Source of the DNA: an uncultured Phascolarctobacterium sp.
GTDB lineage: Bacteria > Bacillota > Negativicutes > Acidaminococcales > Acidaminococcaceae
Length of the DNA stretch: 64,000 nucleotides
NCBI GenBank assembly: GCA_900551745.1
Contig: URXA01000005.1
Coordinates: 1-64,000, forward strand
Direction: 5' to 3'
This document shows, piece after piece, positions 54,924-62,986 of this stretch (within the stretch, counting starts at the first letter, position 1; every line of letters begins with the position of its first letter). The translations under genes were made by a program, and so were the position numbers. The notes beneath the pieces were generated by a model. It saw only the letters and a program-made list of their open reading frames with translations, ran no database searches and was not told the DNA's origin.

Positions 54924-56072
54924 ATGTTTAAAAAGCGTTTTAGTATGATGACAGTGCTTGTAGCCTGCCTTTGCGCTATAGTTGTTACGCTTGGAACTGT
55001 GTTTTACGGTATGGAGCGTATTACCGGTGATGCGTTGGGAAGTTTAAAATTTCTCAAGACATTAGTTTTAGTCCGGGAAAAATTTGTGGAACAGCCAAGT
55101 GATGGAAAACTATTTGATGGTGCAGCTACTGGCTTGGTAAAAGCGTTGGATGACCCGTATTCTGTGTATTTGGATCAGCAAAGCTTTAAGGATATCAGTA
55201 ATGTAACAGAAGGTTTTTTTGGTGGTATCGGTGTAGTAGTTGGTAAAAAGGATAATAATTTTGTTGTTGTGGCACCTTTAGAGGGAACACCAGGAGAAAA
55301 AGCTGGGATCAAAGCCGGCGATAAAATAGTTCAGGTCGATGGTAAAAAGACTGCCGGGATGCAGCTTGAAGATGTTGTTGCAATGATTCGAGGTACGCAG
55401 GGAACAGAAGTAGAGCTGGTCTTGGATGATAACAAAGGTAACGAACGTACGGTAAGAGTTGTACGTGGCGATATCAAAATCAAGTCAGTTGCTGGCGAAA
55501 TGCTGCCGGATAGCAAGATTGGCTATATCAGGATTGCTATTTTCAACGAGAACACATCGGGAGAGTTTGCGAAGAAATATCAGGAACTGGAAGAACAGGG
55601 GATGCAGGCACTGTTATTGGATTTAAGACAGAATCCTGGAGGGATTTTAGGAGAGTCTGTACGTGTTGCTCAATATTTAGTTCCTAAGGGACCTATCGTA
55701 TCCGTTATCGATAGGGAAGGACGCAAATATACGGAAGAATCTTATTTGGAAAAAGTTAAGTATCCACTTGCTGTGCTAGTTGATCATGGCAGTGCAAGTG
55801 CTTCTGAAATCGTTGCAGGAGCTGTGCAGGACACTAAATCCGGGAGGCTTTTTGGTACTCAGACCTTTGGCAAGGGGTCAGTACAAACTGTATATAGGCT
55901 GCCTCAGAATACAGGGTTAAAGCTTACTACAGCTAAATATTATACTCCTTCTGGAAGATCTATTAACGGTACGGGTATTACACCTGATGAAGTTGTGGAA
56001 CTGCCTGAACAGTCAACAAAGGATATACAGCTGGAAACAGCGGAGAATTATTTACGTGCTTTGCAGAAATAA
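54924..56072 (+). CDS. C-terminal processing protease, S41 family
   Basis: 382 residues. N-terminal membrane anchor or signal (residues 9-28), PDZ domain (about 95-170: GGIGVVVGKKDNNFVVVAPLEG, AGIKAGDKIVQVDG), then the S41 domain with LLLDLRQNPGGIL, catalytic Ser in HGSASASEIVAGA and Lys in FGKGSVQTVY. CtpA-type periplasmic protease; in other bacteria such enzymes trim cell-wall hydrolases. Last gene of the ftsE-ftsX-M23 cluster. Confidence 0.92.
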   Translation: MFKKRFSMMTVLVACLCAIVVTLGTVFYGMERITGDALGSLKFLKTLVLVREKFVEQPSDGKLFDGAATGLVKALDDPYSVYLDQQSFKDISNVTEGFFGGIGVVVGKKDNNFVVVAPLEGTPGEKAGIKAGDKIVQVDGKKTAGMQLEDVVAMIRGTQGTEVELVLDDNKGNERTVRVVRGDIKIKSVAGEMLPDSKIGYIRIAIFNENTSGEFAKKYQELEEQGMQALLLDLRQNPGGILGESVRVAQYLVPKGPIVSVIDREGRKYTEESYLEKVKYPLAVLVDHGSASASEIVAGAVQDTKSGRLFGTQTFGKGSVQTVYRLPQNTGLKLTTAKYYTPSGRSINGTGITPDEVVELPEQSTKDIQLETAENYLRALQK

Positions 56073-56079
56073 TAATTTA

Positions 56080-56112
56080 AGAGCTAATGCTTTCAAGCAT
56101 TGGCTCTTTTGC
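56080..56112 (+). terminator. Terminator after S41 protease
   Basis: GAGCTAATGCTT pairs with AAGCATTGGCTC, followed by TTTTGCTTTT. It ends the cell-division cluster. Confidence 0.88.
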
Positions 56113-56137
56113 TTTTGTTATATTTTTATGATAAAAT
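56109..56137 (+). promoter_or_regulatory. Probable pgi promoter
   Basis: TTGCTT (56109-56114), 17 bases, TAAAAT (56132-56137), located 35 bases before the pgi start codon and partly within the T run of the preceding terminator. Confidence 0.5.
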
Positions 56138-56171
56138 ATTTAAGTGTATAAATAATTGATATGGTGATATT

Positions 56172-57617
56172 ATGAAATTATCCGGAGAAATAACATTAGC
56201 AAGCGGTTTTATTTTTGATTATAGCAATATGCTGAATACTCATACTATAACAGCTGAAGCTATCGAAGCTTTGGAGAGTAAGGCGGCAGATGCGGCAGAT
56301 GCTCTAATGCTGATACGTGAGCAAGGTACAGCAAAGGCGCATTTATCTAAAGATGGTACGCCGGAGCATGTGTTTTTTACGAAACTTCCGTTTATTCAAG
56401 CTGGCAATCCTAATACGCCGGAATCTATTGCTAAATTGAAACAGTTTGGAAGTTATCTGCAGCAGAAGATTGATGCGGTTGTTTTTTTAGGGGTAGGTGG
56501 ATCCTATCTTGGGAATAAAGTTCTTTTTGATATTTTTGCCGGTTCCGGTTGGAATGTAGGCTGTGAAAAAAGCAGGCAGGGTTACCCTAGGGTATATTTC
56601 TCGGGAAATAATTTAGATGTCGATCAGTATGGTGAAGTTATAAATGAACTGGAGTATCTGGCGACGCACAGGCTAGGGAAAAATGAGCCATTTAGAGTAT
56701 TGCTTGTTCCTATTTCCAAATCTGGTACGACTTTAGAAACTTTAGCAGCGTTTTCTTATTTTTATGAGCAGTGTCAAAAGTCTTCGTTATTGCAAATGGA
56801 GGTTGCGGTCGTAACCGATCTAGATGAAGATATATCGCCCTTATATAAATTGGCTAAGGAGCAGGGCTGGCATTGTTTTGATATTAAAGAAGGAATTGGC
56901 GGCCGGTTTTGTATTTTCAGCGATCCAGGGTTAATTACTGCTGCCGCGATAGGAATGGATATAGATGCCTTTTTACGCGGAGCAAAGGATATGGAAAATG
57001 CATGTCAGTCAGCTTCGCTTGGAGAAAACCCGGCGCTCTTGAATGCAGTTTTGAAGTATGCAGCAGCCGAAAAAGGTGTTGATATCGAAGTTTTTATGCC
57101 ATATGCGGCGAAAATGAAATCTGTTGGTGAATGGTATGTACAGCTGTTGGCTGAATCTCTTGGCAAGCGTAAAGATCGTGAGGGTAATGTTGTTTATTAT
57201 GGACGTACTCCGGTTTCAGCTGTTGGTTCCACTGATATGCATGCACAAACACAACAGCATCAGGATGGGAAAAAAGATAAAGTAATACAGTTTATTGAAA
57301 TATTGGAACGTAAGCAGCAGATTGTTTTAAACAATTCCTTTACTCATATCAGCGCATTAAAAAAATATGACGGCTTATCTGTTGACCATGCTCTGAAAAT
57401 TGCACTTGCGGCTAATGAAGAGGCTTTGACTAGCGACGGGAGATTAAATGCGAAATATATTTTGCCGCGGATAGACGAATATTATTTAGGACAGCTGCTT
57501 TATTTTCTGATGCTTTCTGTAGCATATGAAGGTGAGTTGGCGGATGTTGACGCCTATGATCAGCCGGGTGTTGAAACTTATAAGCATATCATGAAGCAGA
57601 AAATGTCCCAGCAGTAG
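56172..57617 (+). CDS. pgi: Glucose-6-phosphate isomerase
   Basis: 481 residues. Interconverts glucose-6-phosphate and fructose-6-phosphate in glycolysis and gluconeogenesis. SIS-fold motifs: FLGVGGSYLGNKVLFD, LVPISKSGTTLETL, EGIGGRFCIFSDPG, GSTDMHAQTQQHQDG (with His) and late SVAYEGELADVDAYDQPGVE. Single-gene unit between two terminators. Confidence 0.93.
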   Translation: MKLSGEITLASGFIFDYSNMLNTHTITAEAIEALESKAADAADALMLIREQGTAKAHLSKDGTPEHVFFTKLPFIQAGNPNTPESIAKLKQFGSYLQQKIDAVVFLGVGGSYLGNKVLFDIFAGSGWNVGCEKSRQGYPRVYFSGNNLDVDQYGEVINELEYLATHRLGKNEPFRVLLVPISKSGTTLETLAAFSYFYEQCQKSSLLQMEVAVVTDLDEDISPLYKLAKEQGWHCFDIKEGIGGRFCIFSDPGLITAAAIGMDIDAFLRGAKDMENACQSASLGENPALLNAVLKYAAAEKGVDIEVFMPYAAKMKSVGEWYVQLLAESLGKRKDREGNVVYYGRTPVSAVGSTDMHAQTQQHQDGKKDKVIQFIEILERKQQIVLNNSFTHISALKKYDGLSVDHALKIALAANEEALTSDGRLNAKYILPRIDEYYLGQLLYFLMLSVAYEGELADVDAYDQPGVETYKHIMKQKMSQQ

Positions 57618-57623
57618 AATTTT

Positions 57624-57651
57624 AACGTGCCGATATTTTACGGCACGTTTT
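57624..57651 (+). terminator. Terminator of pgi
   Basis: AACGTGCCG and CGGCACGTT form a 9-bp stem around ATATTTTA, followed by TTGTTTTTG. Confidence 0.85.
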
Positions 57652-57667
57652 GTTTTTGTGAGGAAAT

Positions 57668-58552
57668 ATGAAAAAGTTTTGGAGAATTATTTTAACTATT
57701 ATCATAGCAGTCGCAGCGTATTGTTATGAAGCTTATGATTTTGGGTCAGAAGTTCAGGGCGCTGTTTCAGCTCCGCAAGGTCAGCTTGAGGTAAAATTGT
57801 TGGATGTTGGACATGGAGATGCAATTTTATTGAGAACTCAGGCCGTTGCAATACTTGTGGATACAGGTGATTATAAAAATAGTGATATACTTGTCCGCAG
57901 ATTGAAGGCTTTAGGTGTTAGAAAACTGGATGCTTTGATTGTTACACATCATCATTTAGATCATTTGGGAGGAGTAATAAAAATATTAAATAATTTTGAT
58001 GTTAAAAACTATTATGACAATGGTATCGTAAATCCTCAAAGTGAAATTTCTAAAGATGTAGAGAAACTGATCCTTAATGAAATTTTAAGTCGCCGGATAT
58101 TAGGGGCTGGGCAAAAACTGGAGTTTGCAGATAATATAAATTTAAACTTTTTAGCTCCTGTTAGTAAAAAGGGTTTTCCTGAAAAAGATTTAAATAATAA
58201 TAGTTTGGTTTTTAAATTACAGTATGGTGAATTTTCAATGCTTTTTACAGGCGATATTGAAGCAAAGGCCGAAAATGATTTGGTAAGTAGATATGGAAAA
58301 AGCCTTCAGAGCACTGTTTTGAAGGTAGCACATCACGGAAGCCGTACGTCTTCCACCTATAATTTTTTAAAAGCTGTGCAGCCGCAGTTGGCACTGATAA
58401 GCTGTGGAGACAAGGAAAAATATAATCACCCTAATGAGAAGGTATTAGGAACATTTAAGTATTTACAAATTCCTGTTAAAGTCACCAGCCAAAATGGTGA
58501 AATTACTTTGAGGACTGACGGAGAAAAATATAAGGTTATGACAGATAAATAA
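57668..58552 (+). CDS. ComEC-like exported metallo-beta-lactamase fold protein
   Basis: 294 residues. N-terminal hydrophobic segment (residues 6-22, signal or anchor) then an MBL domain: VKLLDVGHGDAILLRT, VDTGD, THHHLDHLGG (metal-binding HxHxDH), LFTGDIE, VAHHGSRTSS and CGDKEKYNHPNEKVL. This matches the C-terminal nuclease-like domain of ComEC without its membrane channel. Probably a secreted or membrane-tethered phosphodiesterase; substrate unknown. The start codon lies eight bases after GTGAGGA. Confidence 0.82.
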   Translation: MKKFWRIILTIIIAVAAYCYEAYDFGSEVQGAVSAPQGQLEVKLLDVGHGDAILLRTQAVAILVDTGDYKNSDILVRRLKALGVRKLDALIVTHHHLDHLGGVIKILNNFDVKNYYDNGIVNPQSEISKDVEKLILNEILSRRILGAGQKLEFADNINLNFLAPVSKKGFPEKDLNNNSLVFKLQYGEFSMLFTGDIEAKAENDLVSRYGKSLQSTVLKVAHHGSRTSSTYNFLKAVQPQLALISCGDKEKYNHPNEKVLGTFKYLQIPVKVTSQNGEITLRTDGEKYKVMTDK

Positions 58553-58585
58553 AAAACGTCATCTTAAATTTAAGATGACGTTTTT
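58551..58585. terminator. Bidirectional terminator
   Basis: AACGTCATCTTAAA pairs with TTTAAGATGACGTT, with A and T runs flanking, between the convergent MBL-fold and transglycosylase genes. Confidence 0.92.
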
Positions 58586-58591
58586 GTTATT

Positions 58592-59422
58592 TTAGAATGT
58601 CGCTCCATTTTCAAGGAATACTGGTTCAGCAGAGGCTTTTTCCGCTAAAGCTGTACCGATATAACCGCGTTTTACCATTGTCTGTAAAACTAAACGTTGT
58701 CTTTTTTTACAGCCTTCGGGATTTTCCAGTGGATTGAGTGCAGATGGTGCATAAGGAAGAGCAGCAATAACGGCACATTCGGCAAGCTGCATCTGCTGAG
58801 GTAATTTATCGAAATATGTTAGTGCTGCAGATTTGATGCCAGTGGCACCAGCGCCAAAATAAGTTGTATTAAAATAAATTTCTAAAAGCTGGTCTTTAGT
58901 GTAATGCTGTTCCATAACCAGAGAAAGCATTGCTTCTTCAGTTTTGCGGATCAAGGTCTGTTCTTGTGAGAGAAAAAGGTTTTTTGTGAGCTGCTGGGTA
59001 ATTGTGCTGCCGCCTTGAACTACTTCTCCGGCAGTAATATTTACTAATGTAGCACGCAGAATACTATCAACATCTATAGCGCCGTGATTATAAAAATTGT
59101 GATCTTCGATAGCCAGTAAGGCTTGCTGCATTTCAATAGGGATATCTGTGATTGGAACCCAATCAATATCGTTAGTGCGTTCTTGGACAGCTTCTTCAAT
59201 ATTTAGGCTCAGCCAGATTTTTTGTATCGGATCAGGCCAATCTTGTTTTGGAGGTAAGATAGAAAGTAAAAAAATGGTTGCTTTGCTGTGTTCGCTTGTC
59301 CGCTGCTGAGCAGAATGTTGTGGAGTTGACGGCGGAACCTCTTTTTTGATTGGGTCATTACTGGTAGGATACCAAAAAAAGATACCTACAGCGGCAACGA
59401 TGAGAACGAATATTTTGAACAT
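58592..59422 (-). CDS. Monofunctional peptidoglycan glycosyltransferase, GT51
   Basis: 276 residues. One N-terminal helix (residues 2-18), Pro-rich linker, then a GT51 domain: AIEDHNFYNHGAID (catalytic Glu106), QGGSTITQQLTKNLFLS, RKTEEAMLSLVME and KDQLLEIYFNTTYFGAGATGI. No penicillin-binding transpeptidase domain follows, so it polymerises lipid II glycan strands only (MtgA-like). It stands alone, divergent from the arg operon across a 280-base AT-rich gap. Confidence 0.9.
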   Translation of the reverse strand: MFKIFVLIVAAVGIFFWYPTSNDPIKKEVPPSTPQHSAQQRTSEHSKATIFLLSILPPKQDWPDPIQKIWLSLNIEEAVQERTNDIDWVPITDIPIEMQQALLAIEDHNFYNHGAIDVDSILRATLVNITAGEVVQGGSTITQQLTKNLFLSQEQTLIRKTEEAMLSLVMEQHYTKDQLLEIYFNTTYFGAGATGIKSAALTYFDKLPQQMQLAECAVIAALPYAPSALNPLENPEGCKKRQRLVLQTMVKRGYIGTALAEKASAEPVFLENGATF

Positions 59423-59642
59423 AAGGTACCTCTTTAAATCATGATAATTATTAATTCTATTGTATCAGAGATTTTAGAAATAATAAAATAAAAAAACACT
59501 TATCTATGAATAAAAAATTGAAAAATATTTTGAAAAAAGATCTCTAAAGTAGTACAATATTAAATAAAATAGGGTTAGTGTTTCTAATAATGGACAGATT
59601 TTTTTCAGTAGTATATTTAAAAAAATTTTTTCATAGAAAAGC

Positions 59643-59675
59643 TTGCGTAATTATACGATAAAGATGTATAATTAC
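59643..59675 (+). promoter_or_regulatory. arg operon promoter with inverted repeat
   Basis: TTGCGT (59643-59648), 18 bases, TATAAT (59667-59672). A perfect 10-bp inverted repeat GTAATTATAC/GTATAATTAC (59647-59656 and 59666-59675, 9-base gap) spans the spacer and the -10, a good operator position. Farther upstream, ATGAATAAAAA (59506-59516) resembles half of an ArgR/AhrC box. Arginine repression is inferred. Confidence 0.6.
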
Positions 59676-59702
59676 AAATCATAAGTTTTAGGGAGGCTGG
59701 AT

Positions 59703-60737
59703 ATGAAAGCAAGTGTCATTGGAGCTACAGGTTTTGCCGGAGCTGAACTGTTGAGATTATTGGACGGGCATCCGGAGGTAGAACTTGCTGCGATAACATC
59801 TGAAAGCAGTACTGGTGAGAATATTGCTGCTATGTATCCTCATTTGTCTGCACGTATTGAGAATGAATTGAGCAGTTTGCAGGATATTGAGCAAATTGCT
59901 GATAAAAGTGATGTTATTTTTATTGCTTTGCCGCATGGTCATGCGATGAAGATCGGCAGGCAGTTGAAAATGCACGATACAAAGATAATAGACTTGGGCG
60001 GAGACTATAGATTTAAGGATATACGAGTTTTTGAAGACTGGTATAAAGTAAAGCACGAAGACCCAGAAACGAAGGCTGTCTATGGCTTGACTGAATTATA
60101 TAGAGAACAGGTAAGGGCAGCTAAAATTTTAGCAAACCCCGGCTGTTATACGACCTGCAGTATTTTAGCATTAGTGCCTTTACTGAAAGCAGGATTGATT
60201 GAAGCTCAGGGAATTATTATAGATGCAAAATCTGGCACAACTGGCGCAGGGCGCAGCTTGAAGCTGGGCAGTCTCTATTGTTCTGTTAATGAAAATTTTC
60301 GCGCTTATGGTGTGTCTGGCCACAGGCATACTCCTGAAATTGAGCAGGTTTACAGTGAATATGCCGGAAAAGATGTTGTAATTCAATTCACACCGCATTT
60401 GTTGCCTGTAGATCGTGGAATTTTAGCGACTTGCTATGCTCATCTCAAAAATGACGTCAGCGAGGTTCAGGTTCAGGAAGCTTTTGCAGAAATGTATGCT
60501 GATGAGTATTTTATTCGTTTGCGCGGTCAGGGTGCTTGCCCGGAAATAAAAAATGTCAGGGCATCTAATTATGTGGATATTGGCTGGCAGATTGATAAGC
60601 GTACTGGACGTATCATCGTTATGAGTGCGTTGGATAATTTAGTGAAAGGTGCGGCAGGTCAGGCTGTTCAGAATATGAATGTGATGTTTGGGATACCGGA
60701 AAATACTGGTTTGACTCAATTACCTATTTATCCTTGA
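59703..60737 (+). CDS. argC: N-acetyl-gamma-glutamyl-phosphate reductase
   Basis: 344 residues. NADPH-dependent third step of ornithine/arginine synthesis. Motifs: VIGATGFAGAELLRLL (nucleotide binding), ALPHGHAM, LANPGCYTTCSILAL with catalytic Cys, SGTTGAGR, SGHRHTPEIEQ and HLLPVDRGI. SD AGGGAGG before ATG. First gene of argC-J-B-D. Confidence 0.95.
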   Translation: MKASVIGATGFAGAELLRLLDGHPEVELAAITSESSTGENIAAMYPHLSARIENELSSLQDIEQIADKSDVIFIALPHGHAMKIGRQLKMHDTKIIDLGGDYRFKDIRVFEDWYKVKHEDPETKAVYGLTELYREQVRAAKILANPGCYTTCSILALVPLLKAGLIEAQGIIIDAKSGTTGAGRSLKLGSLYCSVNENFRAYGVSGHRHTPEIEQVYSEYAGKDVVIQFTPHLLPVDRGILATCYAHLKNDVSEVQVQEAFAEMYADEYFIRLRGQGACPEIKNVRASNYVDIGWQIDKRTGRIIVMSALDNLVKGAAGQAVQNMNVMFGIPENTGLTQLPIYP

Positions 60738-60750
60738 GGAGGCGTGAATA

Positions 60751-61956
60751 ATGAAGAAAATTGATGGCTGGGTAACCGCGCCGCAGGGATTTCTTGCTGC
60801 CGGAGTTAAAGCCGGTATTAAAGCCAGCGGCAATCATGATGTGGCCGTTATTTACAGCACGGTTCCGGCAGCTGCCGGTGCTGTATTTACTCAGAATAAA
60901 ATGTGTGCGGCTCCTGTTTTAGTAAGCAGAGAAGTAGCACTAGAGGCTGCGGCTCAGGCTATTATAGTCAACAGCGGCTGCGCAAATGCCTGTACAGGCG
61001 AGCAGGGCTTACTCGATGCCCGGGAAATGCAGGCTTTTGCTGCTGGTCTGCTTGGCATTGAACCGCAGTGGGTCTATGTTTGCAGTACTGGTGTTATAGG
61101 TCATTTTTTGCCCATGGATAAAATAAAAAACGGTTTGGCCGATGCTGTCGATGCTATGGATGAAACCGAGGGTGAAAGCTGTGCTATGGCTATTCAGACA
61201 ACTGATACGTTTATTAAGCGTGCTGCTTATGAATTTGAGGTTGGAGGTAAGACTGCAAGGATTGCTGGAATTGCTAAGGGTGCAGGAATGATCCATCCTA
61301 ATATGGCGACAATGCTGACCTTTTTAACGACTGATGCGGCGATCGCTCCAGATGTTTTGAAAAGAGCTGTTAAGGCTGCCGCTGATAAATCTTTTAATAT
61401 GGTAGTCGTTGATGGAGATACCAGTACCAATGACAGTATGATCGTACTGGCCAACGGACTGGCTGAAAATGAAATTATACTTTCCGAGGAACATCCAGAT
61501 TATCCTGCTTTTTTTGCAGCTTTGGTAACTTGTGCACAAGATCTCGCTAAGCTGATTGCCAGAGACGGCGAAGGAGCCACAAAATTTTTGGAAGTTAATG
61601 TTGTTGGTGCGGCTACATGGGAAGATGCCAAAGCAGCGGCTATGGCAATTGCGAAGTCACCACTTGTTAAAACTGCTTTTTTTGGCGAAGACCCGAATTG
61701 GGGCCGTATTGTTTGCGCTGCAGGCTACAGCGGCGCAGCAATGAATGCAGATAAAGTTAATTTGGAAATCGGCGGCGTACGTTTAGTTGAAAATGGTATG
61801 AACTGTAATATACCGCTGCCAAGCTTGACTGATATCATGAGTGAACATGATATCACAATGACAATTGATATGGCAGCAGGAAAGGAATGTGCTACAGTCT
61901 GGACCTGTGATTTCAGCTATGAATATGTCAAAATTAATGGTGAATACCATACCTGA
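60751..61956 (+). CDS. argJ: Bifunctional ornithine acetyltransferase / N-acetylglutamate synthase
   Basis: 401 residues, starting 14 bases after argC. Self-processing Ntn-like enzyme that recycles acetyl from acetylornithine to glutamate. Cleavage and nucleophile site in KGAGMIHPNMATMLT (Thr after Ala-Thr-Met-Leu). Also NSGCANACTG, CSTGVIG, NMVVVDGDTSTNDS and GEDPNWGRI. Presence with argB and argD indicates the cyclic acetyl pathway. Confidence 0.95.
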   Translation: MKKIDGWVTAPQGFLAAGVKAGIKASGNHDVAVIYSTVPAAAGAVFTQNKMCAAPVLVSREVALEAAAQAIIVNSGCANACTGEQGLLDAREMQAFAAGLLGIEPQWVYVCSTGVIGHFLPMDKIKNGLADAVDAMDETEGESCAMAIQTTDTFIKRAAYEFEVGGKTARIAGIAKGAGMIHPNMATMLTFLTTDAAIAPDVLKRAVKAAADKSFNMVVVDGDTSTNDSMIVLANGLAENEIILSEEHPDYPAFFAALVTCAQDLAKLIARDGEGATKFLEVNVVGAATWEDAKAAAMAIAKSPLVKTAFFGEDPNWGRIVCAAGYSGAAMNADKVNLEIGGVRLVENGMNCNIPLPSLTDIMSEHDITMTIDMAAGKECATVWTCDFSYEYVKINGEYHT

Positions 61957-62062
61957 GATTTGTTGCTGTACTGAGTCGGGAGTTTTGGCCGTCTCAAATT
62001 TATAAAAATACCAAAAGGCAGTCCAGGGCCCGGTACTGCCGTAAAAACAGGAGGAACTGTCA

Positions 62063-62950
62063 ATGTTACGTAACGAAGAAATCAAAACTTTAGTGGAAGC
62101 GCTGCCATATCTGCGTGATTTTAAAGGAAAAACTGTAGTAGTAAAATATGGCGGTAACGCTATGCTTAATGATGATATTAAAACTAAAGTACTGCAGGAT
62201 ATTGTTTTCCTGCAATGCGCCGGATTGCGTCCTGTAGTTGTACATGGCGGTGGTCCTGAAATAACTGCTATGCTTGGCAAGGCTGGCAAAAAAACACAAT
62301 TCGTCAGCGGTTTGCGTGTTACTGACGCAGAATCCGTCGGGATAGCTGAGATGGCCCTGGTGGGTAAGATCAATACCGACCTTGTTGCCCGTTTAAATGT
62401 TTTGGGTGGTCGCGCAGTTGGTTTGAATGGTAAGGATGCCGGACTTATCCGTGCTAAAAAGCATTTGGCTGATGTTTATGAAAATGGTGAAGTAAATTTA
62501 GTTGATATTGGTTATGTCGGTAATGTCGAAAAAATCAATACAGAGCTTTTAGAAGTACTGCTTGATAATGATTTTATCCCGGTTATTGCACCGACCGGAG
62601 TGGGTGCTAATGGAGAAACTTATAATATTAATGCAGACAGTGTTGCCGGCGAGATTGCAGGCGCACTGAAAGCTGAAAAATTACTGGTTCTGACTGATGT
62701 TAAAGGTATTTATGCGGATTACCGTGATGAGGCAAGTTTCATTTCGACGCTGAGCTTTGAAAAAGCACAGGAACTGATCATCCGCGGTAATATCGACGGT
62801 GGTATGATTCCAAAAGTGAAGGCCTGCATTACGGCGCTTTCCGGTGGTGCGAAAAAAACGCATATCATTGATGGACGTGCTGAGCACACAATCTTAATGG
62901 AGATATTCAGTGATGAAGGCGTGGGTACAGAAGTAGTAAAAGAGCTGTAA
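62063..62950 (+). CDS. argB: Acetylglutamate kinase
   Basis: 295 residues. Phosphorylates N-acetylglutamate. Amino-acid kinase fold: VVKYGGNAM, VHGGGPEITAML, FVSGLRVTDAES, NINADSVAGEIAGAL, LLVLTDVKGIY and GGMIPKVKACI. The N-terminal extension (residues 1-20, NEEIKTLVEALPYLRDF) is like that of arginine-inhibited hexameric enzymes, so feedback control is likely. SD AGGAGG before ATG. Confidence 0.95.
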   Translation: MLRNEEIKTLVEALPYLRDFKGKTVVVKYGGNAMLNDDIKTKVLQDIVFLQCAGLRPVVVHGGGPEITAMLGKAGKKTQFVSGLRVTDAESVGIAEMALVGKINTDLVARLNVLGGRAVGLNGKDAGLIRAKKHLADVYENGEVNLVDIGYVGNVEKINTELLEVLLDNDFIPVIAPTGVGANGETYNINADSVAGEIAGALKAEKLLVLTDVKGIYADYRDEASFISTLSFEKAQELIIRGNIDGGMIPKVKACITALSGGAKKTHIIDGRAEHTILMEIFSDEGVGTEVVKEL

Positions 62951-62986
62951 AGGCTGCTGAGAATAAAAGGATTAGAGGGGATCGCA

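Noticed and set aside
62017..62040. GGCAGT/ACTGCC palindrome between argJ and argB as attenuator
   Set aside because: Only six clean base pairs, mismatched interior and no T run; the adjacent arg genes are likely one operon.
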